From assembly GCF_000227135.1 (NCBI RefSeq), contig NC_018252.1:434803-498802 (forward strand): a stretch of DNA of 64,000 bases, in the 5' to 3' direction. A model generated the notes under the pieces. It saw nothing but the letters and a program-made list of their open reading frames with translations, was not told the DNA's origin and did not search any database. Origin of the DNA: Leishmania donovani. Taxonomy: Eukaryota > Euglenozoa > Kinetoplastea > Trypanosomatida > Trypanosomatidae. Numbering within the stretch: position 1 is the stretch's first letter; each line of letters begins with the position of its first letter. The position numbers were made by a program, and so were the translations under genes. This document shows, piece by piece, positions 1 through 11,052 of the stretch.

Positions 1-3000
1 TGGAGGCAGTGGTTGCCGCGCCTTCCTCCTCCTCCTCCACTCCGCCTCCTCCTCCTCCGGTACGAGCACCAGCGCGATTGTGGTGGTCGGGAGCCTCAGC
101 GGCGTCTGCGACAGCAGAGGGAGCTGACCCGTCGCCCCCCGGCACACTGCCATCGCTTCCCAGTACTCCCACGCCGCCGGAGTAGTTGGCACCGTCGGCT
201 TCAGCCCACCAGTGCGTCGAAGAAGACGCTTTGGTGTTCACGCTCACCGCCACATCCAGCTTCGCACGCGGCGCCGACGCGGAGCTGCTGAAGGCAGCCT
301 GGCCTACTACGTCAAGTGGAGGTGTTCTGTTCTGCTCAGCTGCAGCGGCAGTAGCAGCAGCCGTCTCAGCTTCTTCGCCCTGACTGCGAAGGCCGCTGTC
401 ACCCTCGTCCGTCTCTTCAGCTCCGTCGTGAAGCGGAGCTAACGTATCGGCCCGGCTAATGAGTGGCGCTTCACCGTCGGCGTAGCTGCTGGTGCTGCCT
501 CTACAACCGGCATATGCTGCAGCCTCGCCCACGCCTTCGTCGACGCTTTCAGCAGTGTCCTTTTCACTGCTGTGTGGTGTCTCCGTCGCGCTCCCGAGTC
601 CCCGCGGAGGCCCGCTGCCTTCGCTGCCAGCGGCGCCGCCGCTTCTCATTCCGCCGAGCCCCGCCCGCCTCTCCGCCCTGTCCTCGCTGCGAGCCGTAAT
701 GTTCGCTCGCACAGCCCCAGCTGTCGCCACCGGCGACGCCGTACTGCCTTCGCGCCTTGGCAGGTCCTTGTGCCGCCCTGCATGCAGAGCAGAAAGGCCT
801 ATGGAATGGTCTCGGTGGGTGTTTTCCGCTGGGAAGCACACGCGGTGCACTTCCATGCGGCTCGTACGCACTCCGCCCGTGGCTTTCTTGCGGCCGCAGC
901 ACAGCCAGCCCGGCACGCCGCCTTTGCCACGGACAACGGGGGTGACCTCCTCGTATTCGACTAGCTTGACCATCCTCGTGCCCAAAGCTGCTGCCGTGCC
1001 TCCGGTTACTGCCCCCTCTCGTTCATCCTGCAGACACGGCGCGCTAACGGCGACGGAAGAGCGGAGGCTCCGCGTCGTGCTGCCGGTAATGCTCACAGTG
1101 CTGTACGAGGAGCCGTAGGTGTAAGAGTACCAGCTACCGCTGCTGTCGTGCCCATGGCAGTGGTTTGCGGCACTGTGCGATTGCCACGATCCCCTGCCCT
1201 CTCGCTCTTCATCGCTGCGGTGGCTGCGGCTGCTGCGGCGGCGGCTGCGGTTGTCCGCGTCGCTGCCGTGTCGACTCCCCTCTTCTGACGATGTCCAGCG
1301 ATCCGCAAACTGCGCCATGGACAACGGCGTCTGCCCCAGCATCGCATTGCTGCGCACGCTACCCAACGAGAGGCGGTTGTGTCCCGCCACGGTACTCTTT
1401 AACGTCGCGAAGCTACCTGCGGTCTCGACAGACCCGCTGCCGCCGACGGCCCCGTTCAGAGAGATGGGCGGGTTAATGCGCAGAAGAGGTGCGGGATACG
1501 CTTCCCTGTGCGGCTCTCCAATTAAGCCGGCGGCTGCCGTAGCGGTCGCGGCAGGCACAGGAAGTGCTGGTGAGATGGGCACGGGGTGCAGCGCGGTAGG
1601 TACAGCATCTGGCTCTACGGAAGCTGCAGAGGCAGATGTGGCCACGGCACGGCCGGCATCATGATTCCCACGGGCAGCCGCCGCTTCCTTTTCCAAGGCG
1701 GACGAGGGTGCCAGTGCGGCTACTGCGGAGGACGGCGGCGGCGGCGGCTGCTGGTGGTGTGTCGTGGGCCGTGGCGGTGGAGGCGACGCTGCTGGTGCAG
1801 AAGGTGATGAACCAAGAGGGGAGGGGTGCGCAGGAGCGGGTAGCACTGCTGGCGACAACGCCGGCGCTGCCGTGGTTGACGCCCCTGCGTTGAGAGACAC
1901 AGCACCCCTAGCCATCGCAACGGCTGGGGCTGGCAGCAAAGTTGAAGCAGACGCGGACGCAAGCGCCTCTGCGCGCTTGTCTCCGTCGTGTTCCTTGGGG
2001 CGCAGAGGCGGCGGTGCAACGGCGACAGCCGTGGCCTCACGCGCGTGCGTCGCAAGCGGCAATGATGGTGGCGCTGGCATCCCTTCGGCAGTAATGGCGA
2101 CGACTGTTGCCTTGCCAACCATACCGTCCTCAGTACATGCACGCTCTTCCTGCCTCTGCTGCCCTTGCATCTGCGTGGATGACTGAAGCGCCTCGCCTTC
2201 AGGGGCAGCGACCTCATCGCCCTCGTCCTCGCCGACCTGGAAGACCGCATCCGGCCAGCTACTCGACGGTGGCTCCCTTGAGCTGCGACGGCGCTTGGTT
2301 GGCAACAGGCTCGACTGCGTAGAGGAGACCGCCATAGTGTGGGTGCTGGCCAGTGCATCGGCCGCGAAGAGTGAAGGTGCTGCTGTGCTTGCTTTCATGT
2401 TGGACGCATGAGCGTGAGTAAACGCGGAGAAAGAAGAGCTGGAGTGCTGGTGTGCCGCTGGCTGCTGGGGTGCGTCATTGGGAGCAGCACCCACCATGGA
2501 GGTCAGCCCCGCGTCTAGTGCGGCAGCGGAGGACGGAAACGGGCTGCACACAGGGGAACGCTCTTGATGCGATCGGCTCCCGGATGCGTGCAGCGGGGAC
2601 GTGTGGGAGGCCTCCGTGTCCAGCTCTCGGGTGCGTCGACGACATCCGCTACCGCGCAGTTGCCCGCATCTCCCAGAGCCCTCGCGTGCATCACCTTGCG
2701 CCTCGCCCCTCTCGGCAGCCTCTCCGCTGCAGTGAGCAGAGCTGCGCTGTGGACGGCGTTGGCTGCCACAGCCACCACCCTCATCCCTCGAAGTCGCCGC
2801 CTCCTCGATCTTGTCGCTGCCGCTGTCATGCGTACCACTCAGGCGCCCACTGTGGCGAAGCTGCTCCTCCGGGGCGATGTGCAACAGACTTGGCGGTTCC
2901 TCCGGCGACTCGAGAAGGAAGGGTGCCGGGGCAGAGGGCGACGCATGAGGAGAGCCGCCGGGCGCACTTGAATGGTCTTCGCTACGCTTCACATCTGAAT

Positions 3001-3886
3001 CTGAAGAAGCATGCGATGGAGGCAGCGGCGGCGGCTCCGTCGATATCGCGGGCAAACACTTGCTCGGGAGTGCAGGAGGCTGTTCAACGTTTGGTGACGT
3101 CTCCTCCCATCCGTCGATAGGGACGCCGTTGTCACAGCGCAGAGAGTGTGATGTGCTGGCACCACTACCTTCACTCTCGTGGTCTTCCGTGACGCACTTC
3201 GCAGCGCCAGCATCGACGGCCTTCTCATCTGCTGCTGCGGCTGCATTTGCCGGTAGTGTTGCTGGCGCGGCGGGAGGCGCAGAGCCCTCCTCAGCGGCAT
3301 CGCCAACCGAAGGCGTCGGCACCTCCTCTGGAGCCACCAGGAAGGGTTTAGACGACGGCGAAGCGGTGGGCGAAGGGGACAACGGGTTCCCGTGCATTGG
3401 CGCGTCGGTGCTTATGGCACCATCGAGAGGGTCAGCAGCAGAAGCCGGCACTGCAGCCAAGTCGACTAGTGCGGCAGTGGAAAGAAGGGGTAGAGGTCCC
3501 TTAGCCCGCGTGGGAGCCGGACGCGCAAATGGTGCTGTGAACTCAGCGGGGCTGCTCGTGCGTGTCGCAGCAGCCGACGACGACAACACACGTGACCGCT
3601 TCGTCAGGGTCGGCACCAGCGATGCTGCACTGCCTCTCCCTACGCCCTCTTCCTTTCTTCCCTCCTCGCCCCGCCGCGCCGTCGTGCTCTGCGAGAACAT
3701 GGAGAAGCTGCTGCTGGCGATAGAGCTGCTCGGCAACGCGGAGCCGGTCGACAGTGCAGCCGAGTTTAGTGCTTTGTTGTCATCCTCGCTGTCACTCGAC
3801 GGAAGCGGGCTCGTGGCTGTGTTGGCCGACGCAGTCGAAGCTTTCGCGACGCTGCTCACTGTGGGCGGTGTCGCCGACGCGTCCAT
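1..3886 (-). CDS. Ser/Ala-rich hypothetical protein, C-terminus beyond window
   Basis: I do not recognise this protein. On the minus strand one frame stays open from the ATG at 3886 to the left edge, giving at least 1295 codons without a stop. The stop for this frame lies outside the window, so the gene is 3'-partial. The start is the first ATG after an in-frame stop near 4115, and the protein begins MDASATPPTV. Most of the chain is low complexity: Ser, Ala, Pro and Thr runs, a His/Ser/Arg stretch around residues 880-910, and a poly-Glu/poly-Gly segment at the very edge. One patch at about residues 965-1040 looks ordered and contains VKLVEYEEV, GWLCCGRKK and MEVHRVCFPAENTH. That patch may be the functional part. 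No signal peptide or membrane helix is evident. Several plus-strand ORFs across the same region are antisense shadows of this Ala/Ser coding. Confidence 0.8.
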   Translation of the reverse strand, partial: MDASATPPTVSSVAKASTASANTATSPLPSSDSEDDNKALNSAALSTGSALPSSSIASSSFSMFSQSTTARRGEEGRKEEGVGRGSAASLVPTLTKRSRVLSSSAAATRTSSPAEFTAPFARPAPTRAKGPLPLLSTAALVDLAAVPASAADPLDGAISTDAPMHGNPLSPSPTASPSSKPFLVAPEEVPTPSVGDAAEEGSAPPAAPATLPANAAAAADEKAVDAGAAKCVTEDHESEGSGASTSHSLRCDNGVPIDGWEETSPNVEQPPALPSKCLPAISTEPPPLPPSHASSDSDVKRSEDHSSAPGGSPHASPSAPAPFLLESPEEPPSLLHIAPEEQLRHSGRLSGTHDSGSDKIEEAATSRDEGGGCGSQRRPQRSSAHCSGEAAERGEAQGDAREGSGRCGQLRGSGCRRRTRELDTEASHTSPLHASGSRSHQERSPVCSPFPSSAAALDAGLTSMVGAAPNDAPQQPAAHQHSSSSFSAFTHAHASNMKASTAAPSLFAADALASTHTMAVSSTQSSLLPTKRRRSSREPPSSSWPDAVFQVGEDEGDEVAAPEGEALQSSTQMQGQQRQEERACTEDGMVGKATVVAITAEGMPAPPSLPLATHAREATAVAVAPPPLRPKEHDGDKRAEALASASASTLLPAPAVAMARGAVSLNAGASTTAAPALSPAVLPAPAHPSPLGSSPSAPAASPPPPRPTTHHQQPPPPPSSAVAALAPSSALEKEAAAARGNHDAGRAVATSASAASVEPDAVPTALHPVPISPALPVPAATATAAAGLIGEPHREAYPAPLLRINPPISLNGAVGGSGSVETAGSFATLKSTVAGHNRLSLGSVRSNAMLGQTPLSMAQFADRWTSSEEGSRHGSDADNRSRRRSSRSHRSDEEREGRGSWQSHSAANHCHGHDSSGSWYSYTYGSSYSTVSITGSTTRSLRSSVAVSAPCLQDEREGAVTGGTAAALGTRMVKLVEYEEVTPVVRGKGGVPGWLCCGRKKATGGVRTSRMEVHRVCFPAENTHRDHSIGLSALHAGRHKDLPRREGSTASPVATAGAVRANITARSEDRAERRAGLGGMRSGGAAGSEGSGPPRGLGSATETPHSSEKDTAESVDEGVGEAAAYAGCRGSTSSYADGEAPLISRADTLAPLHDGAEETDEGDSGLRSQGEEAETAAATAAAAEQNRTPPLDVVGQAAFSSSASAPRAKLDVAVSVNTKASSSTHWWAEADGANYSGGVGVLGSDGSVPGGDGSAPSAVADAAEAPDHHNRAGARTGGGGGGVEEEEEGAATTAS

Positions 3887-6800
3887 GCTGGTGCGCGGTT
3901 GCAGCTGCGGTTCCCCTCCTCTGCCCGCCTTCGCCTCCGTGACGCAAGTTGCCTTGGTGCAAAAACGCGCGACGCTCGCACGCTCTTCAATGCAGCCGTC
4001 AACCAGTCGCCGGTTTTGGGGGAGGGAGGGGGGCTTTCGTTTGGCAGGAAAAGGACAGGCACATGCCCGTGATGATGGTGGCCGGACAGAGGAAGAGCCG
4101 CACACAATCACACCTCAGGTCCAAAGGCTACCCTTTCTACTCGACAGATAGGAGGCGGCGTTTTTCTGGGTGCGGGTGTGCGTGTGGTTATGCGCGAATT
4201 GGGGAGGGGGTATGGGTGGGTTGAACGGTGTGTTTCCATGTACATATGTGTGTATGTGTATGTGTGTGCGTGTCTTTACAATCTAAAAGAAAGCAACGAA
4301 AAAAAAAAGGTGCGAGCGGCTGGCCACGGTCTCCGTGCAGACCTCTGAGTACTTCACCACCAAGACCAACACCAGCACCACCACTCTCTCTTACAGTGAA
4401 TTGTTCTCTGCCGTGTTGGGTGACCCTGTAGTTCAGTTTCTGAGTGCGGTTGCCTGTGACTGTGTGTGTGTGTATATATCTACAAGTGATGGCTCTTGTG
4501 GGTGTCACGGGCTACTGGAAAAGCGAAGCAAGGCAGCACACCACCGCAGCCACCTAGTCAAGTCGGTTCTCGATGCCCCCCCCTTCAACGAAGAAAACAA
4601 GCACAGACGCAGCGCTCTAAATAGCCAGTCCGCGACAGTGTGTCTGTGTGTGTAGAGAGAGAGAGCCGATGTGTGGCCGAAGAAAATAAAAAAATAAGAA
4701 CACAACGCCACAATCAAAACCTCGCATAGGACGGGGCAAGGTGCAGCTCTAAGACGGAAAGGCACAACGCACGGCGGGTGCCCAAAGCAAGTGCATACGT
4801 GCATCCAAAGAGCAACAAGGTGTGTGTGTGTGAGTGGGTGGGTGGGTGGGGGAGGAGGGGAGCACAGGTTGAAGGAGAGGTTTCATGCGGCGCACCGATG
4901 GGACATCCAAGATAGGCGGGAGGAGAGGAGCGAAGGTGCACGGCAGAGAGTGTACGCAGCGCGGCGGCAATGGGAAAAAAACTTCAAGTGGCATGGGGAG
5001 GGAAAGAAGGAGGGGCACCTGCCCTCTCCCACGCGCACTCCGTGGATGCCAGTGCACACACAGCACGCGGGCAAACCTTCATGACTTGTCCGGATCAGGC
5101 GTCATCAGCACAATGCAAAAAAAAAAAGACAGCGCACAAGTACGCCAAGTGCATGTACACACCGACACACGTACACATATATGTATATATGTATATAAAG
5201 TATATCTATGTGTATACGTGTCTGTGTTACGGGGAAAACGCGTTCAGGAGCGTGCAACGCATACCAGCACACACGCGCAGCCGAAAGAAAAGGGCACCAA
5301 AAGCCGCAGAGAGAGCGCGAGCGAGATGCTGAAGTGGTCCACACGCTTCACGGCTGCACTCTTGTGCGTGTGTGTCGCCGTATATCAGCGCGGTGTCCGC
5401 CCTGGGCTTGAGGTGTATCCATGACGTTCGCCATGCGCTCAGCTCCAACACGCTCGTCTACTAAAAGGGGCACTAACGATAGCACGGTGAGCATTATTGT
5501 CGCATCCTTGTTGATAGGCTGATACTCGACGCTCACCTCTCCGTGTCCCTCTCGCCTCAGTGCGCAACACTTCCTTTGCGAAACAGGCCCGCAACGACAC
5601 GCACATATGCCTTCGCCAGCGCCCATCTCGCGCGCGCGCTCTCTCACTCTGCCACAATTCTTTCTGTGCTGCTGTAATCGAGAGAGAAGGCAAAAACAAA
5701 TTCGTTTTTCATTTTTTTTTTGGCAACGTGCCCACATTCGAACAGGTCAACCACATACGCACACACGCATGGCAACACCACAGCTCATCGACCTCTGCGG
5801 CACTACGGCTAAGCCAAGCGCATCGGGCCAAGCCAACATCGCTCGATGTCGTTTCGGCCCCCCACCCCCACCCCCACTGCAATGTCGCTGCGAGCAGCGC
5901 AGGGTGGGCCCAGGATTACGCTCGGCATTGCCACAACGCAGCTAAAGCAGAAAACAGGAGGTGCATGCGAGCATTCGTTGAAGCGTCGACACAATACGCA
6001 GTGAGCTGCTCCAAGCGTGGTCATGACTGCAGGTCTCTTCGGCACAGCACCAGCCCAGACCTGTCCGCCGACACGAAGAGTGTGGGGATACTAGGCCCTG
6101 ATACCAGGGCGAGGTGGATGGCATCCTCAGGGCCTAAACGTCTTGGGAGCGCAAAAAGATGAAAGAAGAAAAAGCATAGAAGGCAAGGGGTCGGTACAGG
6201 GTAAGACAACACCACAGATCTCAGCGATAACAGAACGCGACATGACCGCGAAAAGACAGAGACCAAGCGGGGTGGTCCGTGGACACGAAAATACGCAGGA
6301 AAGGGTGCATGATGAACGATATCTGAAGCAAGCACGCCGTCTGGCTTATGTCTGTGTGTCTGTGTGTGTGTGTGTGTGGGTGGGTGGGTGTGTGTGATGG
6401 TGGTGCTGGTGGTGGACGGCGGGCTTGAAGAGAATAGTCAACCGATTAGATAGTTTTTTTATAGAGAGATATCATAGCGTGACGTGCAGACGAACAGCAC
6501 ACGAAACCGTAACGCGGAACATGAAACGAAACAAAAAAGGGAAAAGATAAAAACATAACGGGAAAAACGAGGGCCACGAGCACTGTGTGCGTGCGCCTGT
6601 GTGCTTGCGCCTAACCAGCCGAAGGGCGAGTAGGCAAGGAGGGGGTGGGGGGGCTGATGTCAGCACCGGCTCAAAGCACGCGTGAGGAGCTTCCGCACGA
6701 AAACGCCACCGTCACTGGCAGTTTTATCGCACGTGCACGCACGCTGTGGAGCGAAAAAAAAAAAAAAACAGAGGATGAGAGGCGCGCCCCATGCAGTGAA

Positions 6801-7328
6801 GGTGTCACCACGAGGGAGGCAGCGAGGGGTGAGGGGAGGAAAAAGAGCAGCAGCAGCAGCAGCAGCAGCAGCGAGCACTCCCCTGCTTCAGCAGGCGTGG
6901 GGGTGCGAAAAGCGCGTGTCGCACGGCACGCTGCTTCCGTCATCGCCCTTCCTCTGGGTGTCCGCCGGTGCGCACCGGCTACTTTCTCGGGCTTCGTCCT
7001 CTCCTCCCCGGCGCCATCGGCACCTCCTGTAGAAGAAAAAAAGAAGTGCAACGGAGCTGAAGCGCAGCCCACACTCAGGCACGCACTCGCACGCCCCACT
7101 GTGCGCTAGCAATAAGGCAGGAAAAGGAGAAAAGGGTGGTGCACAGGCCCCTCGCAACAGTCCCACGCAGCAGTGCGAGTGGACACACAGCAGGCGCGCA
7201 TGGGTGTGCGCAAAGACCGCCCCCCCCCCACCCTCTCTCGCACGCCGCTGAAGGGGCGGAAGCAAGGTGAATAACGCACAGAGAGCGGTGGAGGGAGGAT
7301 GGAGACGCACCCTCTGCTCGCGCACTCC
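3887..7328. other. long intergenic/UTR region, no gene seen
   Basis: This 3.4 kb stretch would hold the 3' UTR of the aldehyde dehydrogenase gene and the 5' UTR of the left-edge gene. It contains (GT)n tracts near 4245-4275, 4460-4480 and 6355-6395, an AT-rich near-palindrome at 5168-5220, A-runs, and a nine-unit (CAG) tract at about 6847-6873. The open frames here are short, Cys/His/Thr-biased readings of simple repeats and lack domain character on either strand. Confidence 0.6.
6847..6873. repeat. CAG trinucleotide tract
   Basis: About nine AGC/CAG units lie in the non-coding spacer downstream of the aldehyde dehydrogenase stop, so in its presumed 3' UTR. On the transcribed minus strand it reads as CTG repeats. 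It is not inside a credible coding frame. Confidence 0.8.
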
Positions 7329-8828
7329 TCACGGCTTGACAATGGGCCCCTTGAGGGCAAAGTGGATCGCCTTCGGCTCCGTGTACATGTCGATGACTTC
7401 CTTGCCCAGCTCCCGACCAATGCCGCTCTGCTTGAAGCCGCCAAACGGCATGGAGACGCAGAAGTCGTTCCAGGTGTTCACCCACACCGTGCCGGCGTTG
7501 AGGTATGTCGAATAGCGGAGCGCAGTGTCCATGCTGCGCGTACAGATGCCAGCAGCCAGCCCGTAGATACTGTTGTTCGCGCGCTTCACGGCCTCGTCCA
7601 TGTCCTTGAACTTCATCACGCACGTTACGGGGCCAAAGATCTCCTCCTTGCAGATCCGCATGTCCTCCTTCACTTCCGAAAATATGGTCGGCTGCACGAA
7701 ATAGCCCTTGTCGCCGATCCTCTTGCCGCCAGTCACCACCGTCGCGCCAGCCTTCACACCGTCCTCGATGTACATGAGCACCCGCTCGTGCTGCTTCTTC
7801 GACACCAATGGGCCCATGTTGTTCGCCGTGTCGTTGCCTGGTCCCACCCTGCGCGCCTCCGCGTTCTTGCGCAGACGCGACACGAACTCGTCGTACACAG
7901 ACTCGTGTACATAAATGCGCGACGACGCCGTGCACACCTGGCCCGTGTTGAAGTAGACACCGGTCGTCGCGACCTGCGCCGCCTCCTCCAAGTCGGCGTC
8001 CTCGCACACGATCAGCGCAGACTTGCCGCCAAGCTCCAGAGACACCTTCTTCAGGTTGGTCTCCGCCGCCATCCGCATCACCTGGTGGCCAACAGCTGTC
8101 GAGCCCGTAAAGGCAACCTTGTCCACGTCCATGTGGCGCGCAATATCCGCGCCTGCGGTCGCGCCGAAGCCCGGCAAGATGTTCAGCACGCCGTCCGGGT
8201 ATCCAGCCTCCATCGCCATCTCGCCAAGGCGCAGCGCACTCAGCGGCGTCTGCTCCGCGGGCTTCAGCACAACCGTGTTGCCCAATGCAAGTGCAGGGCT
8301 GAGCTTGAACGCAGCCATCAGAAGCGGGAAGTTCCAAGGGATGATCTGGCCGCACACGCCGATTGGCTGGCGCTTCACAATGCCGAGGAAGTTGCCAGAG
8401 CGCGGCGGCACGGAGCCATTCACCTTGTCCGCGAGTCCAGCGCAGTACCGGAAGCACTCCACCGAAAGCGCCACGTCCACGTTCAGTGCCACCTCGTACG
8501 GCTTGCCATTGTCCAGGCTCTCCAGCGCAGCCATCTCTTTGCTGTTCTTCTCCAGGATGTCCGCCAGGCGCAGCATCAGATTGCGGCGCCAGTGGCCGTC
8601 GGTCATGCGGAAGGACTCAAAGGCGTGGCGGGCAGCCTTCACGGCAAGGTCCACGTCTGCCTTTTCGGCCTCCGCGACGTTCGCGATCACCTTTTCATCC
8701 GCGGGGTTCACAACCTCGAATGTCTTACCAGATACCGCCGGCACGAACTTGCCGTTGATCAGCAACTTGTCCTGGATGTGCGTGACCTTGGGGGCCATCT
8801 CCAGGCGAGTGAGGGTGGCACGCAGCAT
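7329..8828 (-). CDS. ALDH2: mitochondrial aldehyde dehydrogenase
   Basis: A 499-aa NAD(P)-dependent aldehyde dehydrogenase of the ALDH1/2 class, which oxidises aldehydes to carboxylic acids. The length is standard for the family. The start at 8828 (MLRATLTRLEMAPKV) gives a short Arg-containing, acid-free N-terminus of mitochondrial type. The open frame continues upstream to 9284, but that part is simple-sequence translation and lies beyond the predicted splice site, so I excluded it. Catalytic elements are complete: PWNF with Asn166, VVLKP with Lys189, FTGSTAVG (240-247), LELGG with general base Glu265, nucleophile Cys299 in GQVCTASS, and EIFGPV (396-401). The C-terminal PFGGFKQSGIGRELG block is typical of class 2 enzymes. 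In trypanosomatids this enzyme is generally annotated as mitochondrial. Confidence 0.95.
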   Translation of the reverse strand: MLRATLTRLEMAPKVTHIQDKLLINGKFVPAVSGKTFEVVNPADEKVIANVAEAEKADVDLAVKAARHAFESFRMTDGHWRRNLMLRLADILEKNSKEMAALESLDNGKPYEVALNVDVALSVECFRYCAGLADKVNGSVPPRSGNFLGIVKRQPIGVCGQIIPWNFPLLMAAFKLSPALALGNTVVLKPAEQTPLSALRLGEMAMEAGYPDGVLNILPGFGATAGADIARHMDVDKVAFTGSTAVGHQVMRMAAETNLKKVSLELGGKSALIVCEDADLEEAAQVATTGVYFNTGQVCTASSRIYVHESVYDEFVSRLRKNAEARRVGPGNDTANNMGPLVSKKQHERVLMYIEDGVKAGATVVTGGKRIGDKGYFVQPTIFSEVKEDMRICKEEIFGPVTCVMKFKDMDEAVKRANNSIYGLAAGICTRSMDTALRYSTYLNAGTVWVNTWNDFCVSMPFGGFKQSGIGRELGKEVIDMYTEPKAIHFALKGPIVKP

Positions 8829-8867
8829 TGTTGGATGCGACGCGTGCAGGTGGTGGGGGTGTGACGA

Positions 8868-8911
8868 CTGGGCAGGGGGGGGGGGGGAAGAGAGAGAGAG
8901 AAAGAGGGGCG
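8868..8911 (-). promoter_or_regulatory. predicted spliced-leader acceptor for ALDH2
   Basis: On the minus strand a long CT-then-C polypyrimidine tract (complement of 8872-8911) is followed by the first AG, complement of 8868-8869. That leaves a 5' UTR of about 39 nt before the ATG at 8828, which supports the chosen start. The site is predicted from the trypanosomatid trans-splicing rule, not measured. Confidence 0.6.
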
Positions 8912-9668
8912 GGAGTAGATGCACGTGCTGTGTGCGTCTGTGTGTTTTCTTGCCGATGTTGCGCTCCTTTTTGAGTTCGTTTTTGAAAGGGCCTCTGGTG
9001 AGAGACGGGCGCGAGATGAACGGGTGCATGCGCCACCACGAGGGAGTGGGGACCAAGTGATGTGCATACGAGGATGGGGGGGGGGGGCGTGTGGGGCGAT
9101 GTTGAGGAGCGAGCCAGGTTGAGCACGCCGAGGAGTAAGAGTTGTGTACACATCGGTTGCAAGGCATATAACAGATGAAGAGGGATGGCGCGGAGCACGA
9201 GGAGGCAATAAAAGGACAAGGCATGGAGAAACGCAACGACGCATGAGTGCATGAGCGGCACACGCACACACGTACGCACCGCACGCAAGAGGAAAGTCCA
9301 TCTGTGCATAAGTTGTGTGAGCGAGCGAGGGAGAACGAGGTGATGCGGAGGGGGCCATGAGGAGAAGGACCGTTCCGTGGCCATCACTCTCTCCTACCGC
9401 TTCCGCACAGCCCCTCCTTACCGCGCAGTCCGGACATACCCACCAGACCCCCTCCTTGGGGGGTATGAGCACGAGCACGCCTGCGAGCAAGCACGGATAA
9501 GGAGACACACACACAGGTATTCTCTCTAGCTGCAGACTCGCGCTGCACACCGCTTTGAATGAAAAAAAAAACGAAAAGCCTGTGCAGCGGTGAAGCCCAG
9601 ACATCCTTTGCTGGGCACAAGAGCGCTGGCAGTGTCGGCTATCCGCACGTCACGCCGCCCTCCTCCCT

Positions 9669-9720
9669 CTCCCTCACCCCCTCCCTCGTTGGGGTAAGGA
9701 TGAGGGAGGGGGTGAGGGAG
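9669..9720. repeat. inverted repeat with 19-bp perfect arms
   Basis: The arms at 9669-9687 and 9702-9720 are exact reverse complements, separated by a 14-nt loop. The left arm is all pyrimidine except one A and the right arm all purine except one T. Transcribed on the minus strand it could fold into a stable GC-rich stem inside the presumed 3' UTR of the 11.05-11.55 kb gene. Confidence 0.85.
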
Positions 9721-11052
9721 GGCGAGGGTGAGGAAGGAGGAAGGCGGGGCAGCGGTAGGGCCTCGGCTTTGTTTTTTTTTTCGTGTGCGCGTGTTTTCAT
9801 TTGTGCTGTTTCGTTTCTCTTGCGACACACCGCCGCTACCCCTTCACGGCTACTACGAGGGATCCGGCGTGCACACACACACACACAACAGACATAGAGA
9901 TAGTCATAGACATAGACAGTGGAGGATGGGGGGGGGGGGCATTGGATCAAGGCGAATCCCATGTAAGCCCCCTTTGCCTGCTATGACTCTCCCTCTGTCG
10001 GTGTTTCTCGGTGTGTGTGTGTGTGTGGTGGAGCATGAGACCGCGAGACAGACAGAAAGGTGGGCGGGTGGGAGCGAAGAGTACGTCGCAGAAAGGAAAC
10101 CTATAAAACAAAGGGGAACTACGAGAAAAAAAATTCCTTTTAAAGGCACACACATACACACATGCGCATGCATATATGTATACGCACACACACACGCCGA
10201 CAGAGAACAGCACCCAACAACAGCAACAACGACACACACACGCACATATACCGATAGACGGACGCAGTTACACTCTCAGGCATTGTACTAATACGTGTCC
10301 TCCCCTTTGGTGCCGACACACACGCACACACAGACACAACTCAGCGGCTTACTGCATGGCGTGCCGAGGTGAGCGCACGCACAGACAAGGACACAACTAT
10401 AAGCAGCCTCCTCAAGCAACATGCGCACATGCACAAGGGCACTAGTAGGCAAGATTCGTCAGAGAAGGTGTTCCGTGTCCATGGGCGCCTGTCAGTACAT
10501 GCGTCGCTACAGCGGGTCATACACCACCTCGTAAAGAATGACCATCACGCATGAGAAATAGAGAGATCCCTACTAGGAAAAGAGCAACAAGAAATATGCG
10601 CAAGGACGTGCACACGGCAGGCATCAGCGCGGAGGCAAACGCGAGGAAGAAGCGCACTGCTCTCAGCCTGACGCTCTTCGCCCCCATCCCATCCCCCTCC
10701 CAGAAATGCACACGCACTTTCACCGATGACCCGTACACAGACTCCGGCCACGCACAGGAGGACGGAAGAGAGAAGAGCCTCGGCCATCGATGGCTCGGCA
10801 CTGCCTCGTGGCGTATACAAACGGGCCCACATCATCTTACCAGAGAGCGCTCCTGCCGGCTGCATCGCGGAGAGAAAACAGCGACTGCAAGCTGAACGAT
10901 GGGGGGGGGGGACGGCCTTAGCGTGATGGAAGCAGAGACCCGGCTTCAAGATGCGTGGATGTACGTCACACGTAGAAGCACCGAAGGACGCGCGTATTTG
11001 GCTGCGTGTGAGTGCACGCGTGTGCGTCAGCACTGGCGTGTGGCAATGCAGC

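Larger units (their letters stand above)
8829..11052. other. intergenic/UTR region with hairpin and simple repeats
   Basis: This 2.2 kb spacer holds the ALDH2 5' region and the presumed 3' UTR of the upstream cytochrome oxidase subunit gene. It contains G-runs (9076-9086, near 9928-9938, 10899-10909), CA/GT repeats (about 9873-9889, 10013-10027, 10140-10200) and a perfect-stem hairpin at 9669-9720. I see no gene on either strand. Confidence 0.6.

Noticed and set aside
3060..4151. 363-codon plus-strand frame
   Set aside because: Mostly antisense to the left-edge gene, whose minus frame is open for nearly 3.9 kb; Ala/Ser-rich coding routinely leaves an open opposite strand. The part beyond 3886 reads into spacer.
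7299..8864. 521-codon plus-strand frame opposite ALDH2
   Set aside because: The minus strand encodes a full-length aldehyde dehydrogenase with all catalytic residues; the plus product is His/Arg-rich text with no domain.
8829..9284. N-terminal extension of ALDH2 in the same frame
   Set aside because: It reads simple sequence and crosses the predicted splice acceptor at 8868-8869; the 499-aa form is the standard length.
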